Source: Enterococcus innesii (GTDB lineage Bacteria; Bacillota; Bacilli; Lactobacillales; Enterococcaceae). From it: a stretch of 64,000 nucleotides of DNA. Shown one piece after another: positions 46,819 through 57,622 of the stretch. Each line of letters begins with the position of its first letter. The first letter of the stretch is position 1. Under the pieces are notes generated by a model. The model searched no databases, was not told the origin of the DNA, and saw nothing but the letters and a program-made list of their open reading frames with translations. Location: contig JAHHEN010000001.1 in assembly GCA_018982785.1 (NCBI GenBank), forward strand, positions 620,001 to 684,000, read 5' to 3'. Made by a program: the position numbers and the translations under genes.

Positions 46819-47698
46819 AGGGAAAGGATTAGGGCGTGGGATCGATGCGTTGTTTCAAGACCTGCAAGGGTTAGAAGAAGTCGATATCAAGACAGAAAAA
46901 GTCGTTGAACTGCCTTTAAACGAATTAAGACCCAACCCTTATCAACCGCGAAAAACCTTTGATGAGCTTTCATTACAAGAACTGGCCAATTCGATCCAGC
47001 ATTCGGGGGTCTTTCAACCGATCATCGTGCGGCAATCATCCGTCAAAGGCTATGAGATCATTGCTGGTGAACGCCGGTTTCGAGCGTCCAAATTAGCTGG
47101 CAAGGAAACGATCCCAGCCATCATCCGCAATTTTGATGAAGAAGCGATGATGCAAGTCGCCGTTTTAGAAAACTTGCAGCGGGAAGATTTAAATCCTTTA
47201 GAAGAAGCAGAAGCCTATGACATGCTGATGAAGAACTTGAAATTGACCCAAGCACAAGTCGCTGAACGTTTAGGGAAAAGCCGTCCGTATATCGCTAATT
47301 ATTTGCGGTTGCTGTCCTTGCCGAAACTCGTCAAAGAAATGGTTCAAGATGACCGTTTATCTATGGGGCAAGCCCGGACATTACTAGGCTTGAAAAACAA
47401 AGAACAGATCTTAAAATTAGCCAATCGTTGTGTCAAAGAAAATCTGACAGTCCGCCAATTAGAACAAATGGTCGCTGAGATGAATGACACGAAAAACGAA
47501 AAGAAAAAAGTGCCGCGTCTGATTCGGGAAAAACCGTACTATTTACGAGAAAGCGAAGAACGGTTAATGGATAAATTCGGCACGAATGTCGAGATCCGCG
47601 AAAAAGAAGGCAAAGGAAAAATCGAGATCGAATACCTGTCACAAAAAGATTTAACCCGTATTTTAGATTTATTGAACATTCAATTTGATGAAGCTTGA
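46808..47698 (+). CDS. parB: Chromosome-partitioning protein ParB (Spo0J)
   Basis: The GTG start overlaps parA. The 296-residue protein opens KNKGKGLGRGIDALF (ParA-stimulating N-terminus), then the CTPase domain with LRPNPYQPRKTFDELSL and AGERRFRASKLAG (GERRxR box), a central helix-turn-helix LTQAQVAERLGKSRPYIANYLRLL that reads parS, and a C-terminal dimerisation domain. It should spread from parS sites, and four parS-like palindromes lie in this window. I read this as ParB rather than Noc because it is coupled to parA. Confidence 0.95.
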   Translation: MKNKGKGLGRGIDALFQDLQGLEEVDIKTEKVVELPLNELRPNPYQPRKTFDELSLQELANSIQHSGVFQPIIVRQSSVKGYEIIAGERRFRASKLAGKETIPAIIRNFDEEAMMQVAVLENLQREDLNPLEEAEAYDMLMKNLKLTQAQVAERLGKSRPYIANYLRLLSLPKLVKEMVQDDRLSMGQARTLLGLKNKEQILKLANRCVKENLTVRQLEQMVAEMNDTKNEKKKVPRLIREKPYYLRESEERLMDKFGTNVEIREKEGKGKIEIEYLSQKDLTRILDLLNIQFDEA

Positions 47699-47708
47699 GG
47701 TGATAAAG

Positions 47709-47896
47709 ATGTATGATCTTGGGGATATTGTCGAAATGAAAAAACCGCATGCCTGCAAAGCCAATCGTTGGGAAATCATCCGCATGGGGGCAGACATCAA
47801 AATAAAGTGTACGAATTGCGGCCACATCGTCATGATGACGCGCCGAGAATTTGATAAAAAGATGAAGAAAATCCTAGAAAAAAAGAGAAAGAGTGA
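47709..47896 (+). CDS. DUF951 family small protein (end probably mis-framed)
   Basis: The start at 47709 (MYDLGDIVEMKKPHACKANRWEIIR) is the family N-terminus. The core MGADIKIKCTNCGHIVMMTRREFDKKMKKIL contains one CxxC pair. Function unknown; DUF951 usually lies between parB and ychF, as here. As read, the frame continues to 47963, overlapping ychF by 59 bases with an atypical tail. One more A in the run at 47878-47884 would end it at 47896 (ILEKKEKE) with about 62 residues, the usual family length. I give that end as the likely one. Confidence 0.75.
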
Positions 47897-47904
47897 AGTG
47901 AAGC

Positions 47905-49005
47905 ATGGCGTTAACTGCCGGAATCGTTGGATTGCCAAATGTGGGCAAATCTACTTTATTTAATGCAATAACCAAAGCAGGAGCAGAAGCCGCAAACTAC
48001 CCGTTTGCGACGATCGATCCGAATGTAGGAATGGTGGAAGTGCCAGATTGGCGCTTACAGCGTTTAACAGAATTAGTCCGTCCGAAAAAGACGGTCCCAA
48101 CCACCTTTGAATTTACGGATATTGCCGGAATCGTCCGCGGTGCCAGCAAAGGGGAAGGATTAGGAAACCAATTTTTGAGCCATATCCGCCAAGTGGATGC
48201 GATCTGTCATGTCGTTCGTTGTTTCGACGATGACAACATCACCCACGTAGAAGGCCGCGTGGACCCATTAGCTGATATCGACACCATCAATTTGGAGTTG
48301 GTTTTAGCAGATTTAGAATCCGTCAACAAGCGCTATACTCGGGTCGCAAAAATTGCCAAAACCAAAGACAAAGATGCAGTTGCGGAACTGGCCGTTCTTG
48401 ATAAGATCAAACCGGTCTTAGAAGAAGGGATCTCTGCTCGTTCGATCGAATTTACAGATGAAGAACAGCGCATCGTCAAAAGTTTGTTTTTACTAACGAC
48501 CAAACCAGTCTTATACGTTGCCAACGTAGCAGAAGAAGACGTGGCAGACTATGAAACCAATGCCTATGTCAACAAAGTGAAAGAATTTGCAGCAAGCGAA
48601 AATGCGGAAGTGATCGTCATCAGTGCTCGTGCTGAAGAAGAGATCGCTGAGCTGGAAGAAGAAGACAAAGCAGAGTTTTTAGAAGCATTAGGAATTGAAG
48701 AATCAGGGTTGGATCAATTGATTCGTGCCGCCTATGATTTGCTGGGTCTAGCAACGTACTTTACCGCTGGTGAACAAGAAGTGCGTGCGTGGACGTTCCG
48801 TAAAGGCATCAAAGCACCGCAAGCAGCGGGGATCATCCATACGGACTTTGAGCGCGGCTTTATTCGTGCGGAAACTGTTTCCTTTGAGGATCTGAACCAA
48901 TACGGCACGATGCAAGCGGCCAAAGAAGCCGGTCGGGTACGTTTGGAAGGAAAAGATTATGTCGTGCAAGATGGCGACGTGATGTTGTTCCGTTTTAACG
49001 TATAA
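47905..49005 (+). CDS. ychF: Ribosome-binding ATPase YchF (Obg family)
   Basis: The 366-residue protein has G-domain motifs [17 protein letters not shown] (P-loop), [20 protein letters not shown] (G2/G3) and [10 protein letters not shown] in place of NKxD, the change that gives YchF ATP preference. A coiled-coil insertion and the C-terminal TGS-like domain ([27 protein letters not shown]) follow. It binds ribosomes and affects stress responses. GTGAAG precedes the ATG; it is downstream of parB and DUF951. Confidence 0.96.
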   Translation: MALTAGIVGLPNVGKSTLFNAITKAGAEAANYPFATIDPNVGMVEVPDWRLQRLTELVRPKKTVPTTFEFTDIAGIVRGASKGEGLGNQFLSHIRQVDAICHVVRCFDDDNITHVEGRVDPLADIDTINLELVLADLESVNKRYTRVAKIAKTKDKDAVAELAVLDKIKPVLEEGISARSIEFTDEEQRIVKSLFLLTTKPVLYVANVAEEDVADYETNAYVNKVKEFAASENAEVIVISARAEEEIAELEEEDKAEFLEALGIEESGLDQLIRAAYDLLGLATYFTAGEQEVRAWTFRKGIKAPQAAGIIHTDFERGFIRAETVSFEDLNQYGTMQAAKEAGRVRLEGKDYVVQDGDVMLFRFNV

Positions 49006-49076
49006 AGGGCTTTCTTCCCAGTGAATTTGTGGTAAAATGTCCATTGTGAAGAAAACGCAGAAGGGAGAATCAATTC

Positions 49077-49769
49077 ATGGAACCAGAAACTCTGCGAAAT
49101 TATGTTTCCGAAAATCGTGAATTAGAACAACAATTAACAAAACGAAACCAACAATATATATTTGATTTAAAAAAATCGCTAGAGGCAGCCAACCTTTCTG
49201 AAGAAGAAAAAACGATTGCCTTGCATGAGATGCTGCCGGTCTTAGTCAAAGAACAAAAAGGCGGCAAAACGGCCCGCCAATTATTTGGTACAGTGTCTGA
49301 ACGTACCGAATCCATCATCAACAAACCCGTTGAGCAAAAAGAATCCGGCCCCTTCTTGATGTGGTTGGATAACACCTTGCTGATTTTAGGGATTTTTGGG
49401 TTGATGTTAGGGGTTATGGGAATCTTTACTAGAGGACAAGCACAACCTTATGGCTTATTGACCCTCTTCTTGATGGCGATGCTTGCTGGTTGGGTCTTCT
49501 ACTTGATGTACAAATACATGTATCAATATGAACGCCCAGGTGCCGATAAGAGCAAACGGCCGAAGATGTGGAAGATCATTTTGATTTTAGTCGCAGCCTT
49601 CATGCTATGGATCGTTGTGATCTCGCTTTCTGCGATGATCCAACCACCACTGAATCCACAAGTGGATCCTGTGATTGAAGCCTTGATCGGGGCAGTGGCA
49701 TTAGCAGCGAAGTACTACTTGAAACGCAAATACAATATCATCAGCAGTCTGTCTGTTCCTAGAGGCTGA
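49077..49769 (+). CDS. DUF1129 membrane protein
   Basis: The 230-residue protein has a soluble charged N-terminal half (1-95, ENRELEQQLTKRNQQYIFDL...) and four hydrophobic helices (about residues 97-117, 123-143, 165-187 and 195-212). The N-terminal helix pair followed by GGKTARQLFGTV is the DUF1129 signature. Function unknown; the gene regularly follows ychF in Lactobacillales. Its AGGGAG site lies after a short gap, and a strong terminator ends the unit. Confidence 0.82.
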   Translation: MEPETLRNYVSENRELEQQLTKRNQQYIFDLKKSLEAANLSEEEKTIALHEMLPVLVKEQKGGKTARQLFGTVSERTESIINKPVEQKESGPFLMWLDNTLLILGIFGLMLGVMGIFTRGQAQPYGLLTLFLMAMLAGWVFYLMYKYMYQYERPGADKSKRPKMWKIILILVAAFMLWIVVISLSAMIQPPLNPQVDPVIEALIGAVALAAKYYLKRKYNIISSLSVPRG

Positions 49770-49774
49770 TGGCT

Positions 49775-49833
49775 ACACGTTGATCGTGCGCCTTCTTTTG
49801 TTAAAAAAGACCGCACGATCAGCGTGTTTTTTT
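49775..49833 (+). terminator. Terminator after the DUF1129 gene
   Basis: The arms around CACGTTGATCGTGCG and CGCACGATCAGCGTG, with one bulge, are followed by seven T. Confidence 0.85.
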
Positions 49834-49903
49834 AGAAAAAATGGCGAATTATGAGATTTGACCAAAGGTTTGAAGAGGATTATTAAGAAAGCTTTCCGAA
49901 TGG

Positions 49904-49932
49904 TTGACTTATGAAAAAATCTTTGCTATTTT
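49904..49932 (+). promoter_or_regulatory. guaB promoter
   Basis: TTGACT (49904-49909), a 17-base spacer and TATTTT (49927-49932) lie about 40 bases upstream of the guaB ATG. No purine riboswitch was recognised. Confidence 0.6.
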
Positions 49933-49956
49933 TTTTAAAATACCTAAAAACTTTAA

Positions 49957-51456
<1,500 letters not shown>

Positions 51457-51458
51457 AA

Positions 51459-51474
51459 TGTTTCACGTGAAAAC
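51459..51474 (+). promoter_or_regulatory. parS-like site downstream of guaB
   Basis: TGTTTCACGTGAAAAC is identical to the parS consensus through its first 14 bases, including the palindromic core TTTCACGTGAAA, and differs only in the last two. Confidence 0.6.
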
Positions 51475-51479
51475 AAACG

Positions 51480-51516
51480 ATCCCCTCTGTTCAAAAGCGG
51501 ACAGAGGGGATTATTT
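51480..51516 (+). terminator. guaB terminator
   Basis: ATCCCCTCTGT pairs with ACAGAGGGGAT, followed by TATTTG; it lies 24 bases after the stop. Confidence 0.75.
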
Positions 51517-51520
51517 GTTC

Positions 51521-51569
51521 AAAAATAGGACGTCACTCTCAGCTATCTAGGCAAGAGTGGCGTCCTTTT
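51521..51569 (-). terminator. Terminator of the ABC permease gene (bidirectional)
   Basis: AGGACGTCACTCT pairs with AGAGTGGCGTCCT, with T-rich flanks on both outer sides. Confidence 0.7.
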
Positions 51570-51615
51570 CTTTAAAATCACTGCTGGATGATCAGCAAAT
51601 CGCTTTAGCAACAGC

Positions 51616-54320
51616 TTATTCGTTTGATTTCAATGCATCGATCATGTTGACATGAGTCAGTTTCACATGGGTGACGTACATCACGATGATCGTAAAGAGA
51701 ATCGTCATGCCACCGGCTAAAGCATAGGCCGGCCAATTGATCACTAATGGAAAGACCATGTTTTCCATCGAAGCTTGGATCAAAATAAAGTCAGTCAAGA
51801 AGTAACCTACCACGTAGCCTGCGAGAATCCCAAATAACGTAAAGACGATATTTTCCCGTACGATGTACATGGTGACTTCCTTATTGTAAAACCCTAATAC
51901 TTTAATGGTAGAAAGTTCGCGAATCCGCTCGGAAACATTGATGTTGGTCAAGTTATACAAGACGACAAAGGCTAATGCCCCTGATAATACAACTAAGATC
52001 AAGACAATGGAGTTCAAGTTGCCCATCGAATCATCCTGCATTTTAATCTGAGTGGAAAGGAACGTCGTGTTTTTGACTTTGTCGGTATCTAACAAGGCTG
52101 TTGATAAAGCTTCCTCTTGCTTTTTCGTCATCGTCTTGCTTTTGACTAAGAACGCATTTGGTTCAAAGGTACTATTGGTGATTTCTTCATAAACGGTCGG
52201 TGACAGATAAAGAGAATTGCCTAAATAATTTTCTGCGATGCCACTAATAGGTACTTCAAAAGCTTCTTGATCGCTGGTATAGAAGGTCAATGTATCGCCA
52301 ACCTGCAGATTATACAATTCTGCGTACTTCATAGTCAGTACGGCGCCCTCTGTTAATGACAGCTTCTGTCCTGCCGTCGTTTTCAAATGGACATAGTCTG
52401 CAAAAGCATCCTGATTTGCCGGAACCATCAAGGTCAAACTTTGTTTTCCTTGGTTAGCCGGTCGAATCTCGATCGTTTCATTGTAGACTAGCATCGAATG
52501 GGTCACAAGAGGCTCGTCTGTTAAAACCGTTTCAGCGGCAGCAACGGTTTCTTCCTTCGCATCATTTAAGGTCACGACGGCTTGATAATCCGTAATGGGC
52601 CCAAATTGTTTTGCAGTCACGGCACTTAGAGAATCTTTCAACCCAACGCCTGCCACCATCAGTCCCGTACAACCGGCGATGCCAATGATTGCCATGATCA
52701 TTCGCGATTTGTAGCGGAAGATGTTACGGAAGCTGACTTTTTGATTGAAGCTTAAACGGGACCATAAGGGGGTAATTGCTTCTAATAAAATCCGTTTCCC
52801 GGGCTTTGGTGCGCGAACTTGCAGCAGCTGAGCGGGTTTTTCCCGCAATTCTTTGATCAGAACAAACAGACAGGCACCAAGCGTCGCCAGTAAAAAGGCG
52901 ATTGCGGCCAAAATAATTGGCGACCAGACATAATAGACGCGAATCCCGTCTAAAAGATACCGTTCGCTGGATAGGAAATAGATCAAACGCGGCAACAGTT
53001 CGGTTCCTAATACGGCCCCACTAATAATGCCAATGGCCGAAGAAAGGAGGGCATAAATCAAATATTTAAGGGAGATCTCGACTTTGCCATAGCCCATCGC
53101 TTTTAAGGTACCGATCTCTTTACGGTTTTCTTCTACCATCCGCGTCAGTGTCGTAAAGGTGATCAACGCAGCGATAAAGAAGAAGAAGACTGGGAATACA
53201 TTGGCAATCGCGGCGATACGATCAGACAGCCCGCCATATTCTTGGAAACCGGGATTGTCTTTGCGCTGGTTGTAAAGATACGTGGGCTCTGCCAAGTCTT
53301 CGATCTCTGCCCGTTTTTCTGCCAGTGTTTGTTGGGCATCAGTTAGTTCTTGTTGCTGTTCATCTAATTGGGCTTGCTGCTGTGTCAATTCTGCTTCCCC
53401 AGCTGCCAATTGGCCTTCGAGGGCTGCTTGTTGTACGGGCGGCAGCTGTGCTAAGGCGGCTTGCTGTTGTTCTAGTTCCGCTTTGGCCTGATCCAGTTGG
53501 GTTTGTCCATCAGTTAACTGTTTTTGTCCATCGCGGACTTCTTTTTCTGCAGGGGCTAATTCATCAAAAGCGTCTTGCTGAATTTCTGCTAAGCGTTCTT
53601 TAGGGCGATCCGCAAACAGTTCCTCAATCGTTTCTTGATGGGCTGCCAGCTTGTCGGTGTACGCATCGGAGTATGTTTCAAGCCCGGCGACATCATCAAA
53701 GGCGAGATAGAGGATCGATTTGACCTCCATCGTGAACTGTTCTTCCGGTACATAAGCAAAATACGTCACGACACCGCTGCCGACATTCGCATAGCCCCGT
53801 TCGGCAGCACTAATATAAATGGGAGAAGTGGCAAACCCAACGATCGTATACTCTTTGTCCGACAGATTATCGGCATCATCGATCGTAAAAGTATCACCTA
53901 TTTGCCAGCCATAATTTTTTGCTTCGGTGTCCAGCACGATTTCATCGGCTTTTTCTGGCAGTCGGCCGTCCTTCACCAGTAACTGGTTGAGTTCCTGTGA
54001 GGGGTCATAGGAGGTCACTTGCACGACCTCATCTGAGTTGGCAGCGTAATAAAATTGATAGGCGGCTTCTGTGTGAGCACCACTTTTTTCGCCGCATCAA
54101 TGTCGTCCTCCGTCAATCCCAGGGTTGAAGTGACTTGCAGATCCGCTAAATGCTGACCGTTGACATATTCACTCGCGGAATGGTTCAGGATCGGTCCCGT
54201 CGCTTTGACACCGACAAAGAGAAACGTTCCTAAAAAAATGATCAAGGTGATTGCGATAAAGCGGCCTTTTGATTGGCGAATCTCCCGCAAACTTGCTTTA
54301 AGATAGGTTTTATTTTTCAT
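51616..54320 (-). CDS. FtsX-type ABC transporter permease with long coiled-coil (frameshifted as read)
   Basis: The two frames join into a 901-residue permease starting MKNKTYLKASLREIRQSKGR. It has an N-terminal membrane helix, an extracellular part with a long Gln/Ala/Glu-rich coiled coil (about residues 250-340), three membrane helices with the first FtsX domain (FITFTTLTRMVEENRKEIGTLKAMG), a second MacB-type extracellular domain, and a second FtsX unit at the end. The frame breaks at 54084-54089, where one more A in the run restores AAKKSGAHTEAAYQFYY. It is paired with the ATPase gene 9 bases upstream. Substrate unknown; export or envelope sensing is possible. Confidence 0.85.
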
Positions 54321-54329
54321 CAGATCCTC

Positions 54330-55031
54330 CTACCAAACGATTTCATCGATCGAGATTGGATGAGGATTCTCTTCAATGGAACGGACAGTGGCATCGTTGA
54401 TATGGATCACCCGATCGGCGATCGGGGCAATGGCGCTGTTATGGGTAATGATCAACACCGTATTGCCGTTTTTCCGACTGGCGTTTTGCAAAAGCTTCAA
54501 CACTTGTTTGCCTGTTTCAAAATCCAGCGCACCGGTTGGTTCATCGCATAATAGCAATTTCGGGTTTTTGGCTAACGCCCGAGCGATCGATACCCGCTGC
54601 TGTTCCCCACCAGAGAGCTGCGAAGGAAAGTTGTTTTTACGGTTTTCTAACCCGACTTGTGCTAAGACTTCATCAGGATCGAGTGCATTCGGTGAGACTT
54701 CTGTTGCCAATTCAATGTTTTCTTTCGCTGTCAGGTTCGGCACCAAATTATAAAATTGGAAGACGAACCCGACGTCTTTGCGGCGGTATTCCGTCAGCTG
54801 TTTGTCGTTAAACTTCGCGATATCGACATTGTCGATAATGATTTGTCCTTCATCTGGCGAATCCATCCCACCTAAAATATTCAAAACGGTCGATTTTCCT
54901 GCACCACTGGGGCCAAGGATCACCACTAATTCGCCTTCTTCAATGGCAAAGGAAAGATCGTTGTTGGCAGTGATGGTGGTTTCGCCCATCTGATAGCGTT
55001 TATATTCATTCTTTACTTCAACATAACTCAT
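54330..55031 (-). CDS. ABC transporter ATP-binding protein (MacB/LolD type)
   Basis: The ATG at 55031 (MSYVEVKNEYKRYQMGETTI) follows TGGAGG. The 233-residue ATPase has Walker A GPSGAGKSTVLNILGGMD, Q-loop FQFYNLVPNLTAKEN, signature LSGGEQQRVSIARAL, Walker B LLLCDEPTGALD and the switch His in ITHN. It energises the large FtsX-type permease encoded immediately downstream. The pair is divergent from a TetR gene, with a palindromic sequence between them that probably is the operator. Confidence 0.92.
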   Translation of the reverse strand: MSYVEVKNEYKRYQMGETTITANNDLSFAIEEGELVVILGPSGAGKSTVLNILGGMDSPDEGQIIIDNVDIAKFNDKQLTEYRRKDVGFVFQFYNLVPNLTAKENIELATEVSPNALDPDEVLAQVGLENRKNNFPSQLSGGEQQRVSIARALAKNPKLLLCDEPTGALDFETGKQVLKLLQNASRKNGNTVLIITHNSAIAPIADRVIHINDATVRSIEENPHPISIDEIVW

Positions 55032-55052
55032 TAATAAAGCCTCCATTTTTTA

Positions 55053-55081
55053 AACACGTGTTGATTTAATCACATGGTGTT
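55053..55081. promoter_or_regulatory. Probable TetR operator between the ABC and tetR genes
   Basis: AACACGTGTTGATT (55053-55066) and, inverted, AACACCATGTGATT (55068-55081) share 11 of 14 positions. The left arm includes the perfect palindrome AACACGTGTT. Its location between divergent genes fits autoregulation and transporter control. Confidence 0.55.
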
Positions 55082-55182
55082 AGTATACTAAGAAAGAAAA
55101 GTAAGAGCAATCCTCAATGCTTACGTATTTGTCATTAAATAGACAAATATTGATCAAATGTACAGAGAAAAGGGGAAACGAT

Positions 55183-55743
55183 ATGGTGGGGACTGTGGGG
55201 AATCGTCGAACGATCTACTCGAAAAAAGTGATCCGACGCGCCTTTCAGGAGTTATTGTTGGAAAAAGAGTACCGCAAAATCACGATCAAAGAGATTGCGG
55301 AACGAGCCGATATCAACCGAGGAACATTTTATAAATATTATAAGGATACGGCCGCGTTGTTGGAGGAAATCGAAGGGGAGCTTGTTGAGCAGATCGCATC
55401 GAACTTGCAGCAGGAAAATTTGTCATTGGATCTTTGGTTGGAAAAGCTGTTGACGATTTTGTATGAGAATCCTAGTACGACCCATTTGATTTTGTTGAAC
55501 AACAGCCATTTGCTGAATCTTTTATTGTCAGAGATCAAACCGGAGACCTTGAAACGGTTTGCCCAATACTTTCAAGATGCTTCCGAGGAAGAATTGGAAC
55601 TGTGTCTTAGCTTTTTTGTCTGCGGGTCTATCGGGTTGATCGAACGCTGGCTCAAAGATTTCTCAACGATGCCGCCAAAAGCTGTCGCTGAACTGTTGAT
55701 CCAAATTTTTGTGACTAATGTATATGAGGATAAGAAGGGCTAA
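55183..55743 (+). CDS. TetR/AcrR-family transcriptional regulator
   Basis: The ATG at 55183 follows AAAAGGGG; the upstream extension has no ribosome site. The 186-residue protein has a TetR helix-turn-helix (residues about 12-58: SKKVIRRAFQELLLEKEYRK, ITIKEIAERADINRGTFYKYY) and a ligand-binding C-terminal domain ending in a TetR_C-like helix bundle (LSFFVCGSIGLIERWLKD). It is divergent from the ABC transporter operon and probably represses it until an unknown ligand binds. Confidence 0.88.
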   Translation: MVGTVGNRRTIYSKKVIRRAFQELLLEKEYRKITIKEIAERADINRGTFYKYYKDTAALLEEIEGELVEQIASNLQQENLSLDLWLEKLLTILYENPSTTHLILLNNSHLLNLLLSEIKPETLKRFAQYFQDASEEELELCLSFFVCGSIGLIERWLKDFSTMPPKAVAELLIQIFVTNVYEDKKG

Positions 55744-55768
55744 AAAAAGAGGGAACGATCCAATAACC

Positions 55769-55813
55769 AAAAAGGAACGCAGCAAGAGACAATTTGCTGC
55801 GTTCCTTTTTTTA
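55769..55813 (+). terminator. Bidirectional terminator between tetR and the deacetylase gene
   Basis: AAGGAACGCAGCAA pairs with TTGCTGCGTTCCTT, with a T-run after it and an A-run before it, located between convergent genes. Confidence 0.85.
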
Positions 55814-55814
55814 T

Positions 55815-57335
55815 TTAGTCAACGAGGCGCTCGTCGTTCATCCCAAAGTATTGATGCAATGGTTTTTGCCGTGCTTCTAATAATTGATCGACAGTCACGA
55901 ATTCGTAGCCTTCGTTTTTGAGCATTTTAATGACTCCCGGTACGGCTTTCACAGATTTCGGGTGAATATCATGGATCAAGATCATGGCACCATTAAAGAC
56001 ATTTTGTTGCACCAAGGCATTGATCTTCTTCGGATCCTTCAATTTCCAGTCTTGAGAATCGATGTCCCATTGAATGATCGGCATGCCGATGGTTTCTGCG
56101 CTTTGTTTGTCGATAGCGCCATAGGGGGGCCGTAAATTCCTAGGTAGTAAACCCGTCGCATTGTAAATGGCTTTATTGGTTTTCGTGACTTCTGCCTGCA
56201 AATCTTCCACTGAAAGAGTATTCAGCTGCGGATGAGAGTAAGAATGACTGGCGATCTCGTGTCCAGCTTCTTGGACTTTTTTGGCAGCTTGCGGATATTG
56301 CTCAACCATTTGTCCTAGCATAAAGAAGGTCGCTTTGACATCATTTTCTTGTAAGATGTTCAACAGATCCATGGTGGAGGTGTTGTTGGGTCCATCATCA
56401 AAGGTCAATGCCACGTATTTTTTATTGGGGTCAAGACTTGGCAAGGCATTGTCGAGTTGGTCAGCAGCAACGAGATCAGGATCAATGAATGGGGCGATCT
56501 CGCTGTAAGACAGGGTGATTTCCGTCGCTCCCGTCTGATTTTTTGGCAATTCGATGGTCAGCTTCTCTGGATCATAAGTAAATTTCGAATCGAAGGTGAT
56601 CCGCTCCATGGCCAAGACGGCGTCGATGATTTTTGCGGGTTCCTTGGCTTGATCCAGCAGTTTCTGTTGAATGACTTGTTGAATGCCTAATAAGCTGCCT
56701 TCATCAGGAACAAGCTCTTTCAAAGACAATTCGGTTTGTGTCTTCTCTGAAACAAAGATCGGTGCATCCGTTAAACGATCAGCATCTTCAAAACGACCGG
56801 TTTCTCGATTCCATACATAGCTGTCGGCTTTTAATGAATAGGTAGAGACTTTTGCAGCTACCGTTTGTGCTTGGATACGGGCAACGGTGACGACTTCTTT
56901 TTCCGTTTGTTTTTTGCGCAATGACTCAGCGGCTTTCGTCAACCGATCTTTGATATCTTTGATGGGAAACGTATCGAGGTCTTGCGGGCGGTAGATCAGT
57001 TCTTTGTTTGCTCCTTCTGAGAGCACTTCAGGCGTTGTTTTTAACCCATTTTGGCTTTGTTCTGCTTGGATTGATGCCAATAATTTCTCCGCAGCTGCCT
57101 CATATTTTGCTTTGGCGGCAACTTCTTGTTGGTGCAACGTGTAAAGGACTGAGCCAGCCGTTGCGATCAAAACGATCAATAATAAGGCGAATAAGGAAAA
57201 AATTGCTTTTCGATACGGCTTCTTTTTCGAGGGTGGTCCTTTCGGTCTTTCTTCAGCGGATGCTGTTCGTTTTTGATTATTGTTTGGTTTCTTGTGTAAG
57301 TCACTCCGACGGGCATAGGTCTTTCGTTCGGGCAT
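55815..57335 (-). CDS. PgdA-like polysaccharide (peptidoglycan N-acetylglucosamine) deacetylase
   Basis: The ATG at 57335 follows GAAGGGAG. The 506-residue protein has a basic cytoplasmic N-terminus, one membrane helix (about residues 46-68), a stalk with an N-terminal PgdA-type domain (70-300), and a CE4 deacetylase domain (about 305-490). CE4 motifs are VALTFDDGPN (catalytic Asp and metal Asp), EIASHSYSHPQL (two metal His), RPPYGA and MILIHDIHPKS (catalytic His). Such enzymes deacetylate wall GlcNAc and confer lysozyme resistance in streptococci and enterococci. Wall GlcNAc is the likely but unproven substrate. Confidence 0.88.
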   Translation of the reverse strand: MPERKTYARRSDLHKKPNNNQKRTASAEERPKGPPSKKKPYRKAIFSLFALLLIVLIATAGSVLYTLHQQEVAAKAKYEAAAEKLLASIQAEQSQNGLKTTPEVLSEGANKELIYRPQDLDTFPIKDIKDRLTKAAESLRKKQTEKEVVTVARIQAQTVAAKVSTYSLKADSYVWNRETGRFEDADRLTDAPIFVSEKTQTELSLKELVPDEGSLLGIQQVIQQKLLDQAKEPAKIIDAVLAMERITFDSKFTYDPEKLTIELPKNQTGATEITLSYSEIAPFIDPDLVAADQLDNALPSLDPNKKYVALTFDDGPNNTSTMDLLNILQENDVKATFFMLGQMVEQYPQAAKKVQEAGHEIASHSYSHPQLNTLSVEDLQAEVTKTNKAIYNATGLLPRNLRPPYGAIDKQSAETIGMPIIQWDIDSQDWKLKDPKKINALVQQNVFNGAMILIHDIHPKSVKAVPGVIKMLKNEGYEFVTVDQLLEARQKPLHQYFGMNDERLVD

Positions 57336-57554
57336 TGGTGAAGCTCCCTTCATTCCATCCTAAATTATGCCCACGTTACCATAAGTCACAGGCACTTTCA
57401 ACGATCATGCCCGGTTTCTGATAGAGGATTAAAAAGACAAAGGGATTTTTCTAATTATTCGCTTAAAAATTACAACCTTGTTGCGTTGTTTCTCTTGCAA
57501 GAAGCGATCAAAGTGGCTAGGGGGATTGAAACCACTATAAGCGACGTGAACAAG

Positions 57555-57602
57555 AAAACCCCTAGGCAACAGTTCACGCGGTGTGACTGTTCCCTAGGGG
57601 TT
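57555..57602 (-). terminator. serS terminator
   Basis: A long hairpin: AACCCCTAGG and CCTAGGGGTT form the outer stem and CAACAGTTCACGCG / GTGTGACTGTT continue it. On the minus strand it ends in TTTTC. Confidence 0.8.
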
Positions 57603-57622
57603 GCTACTGAGGTTACTAAGGC

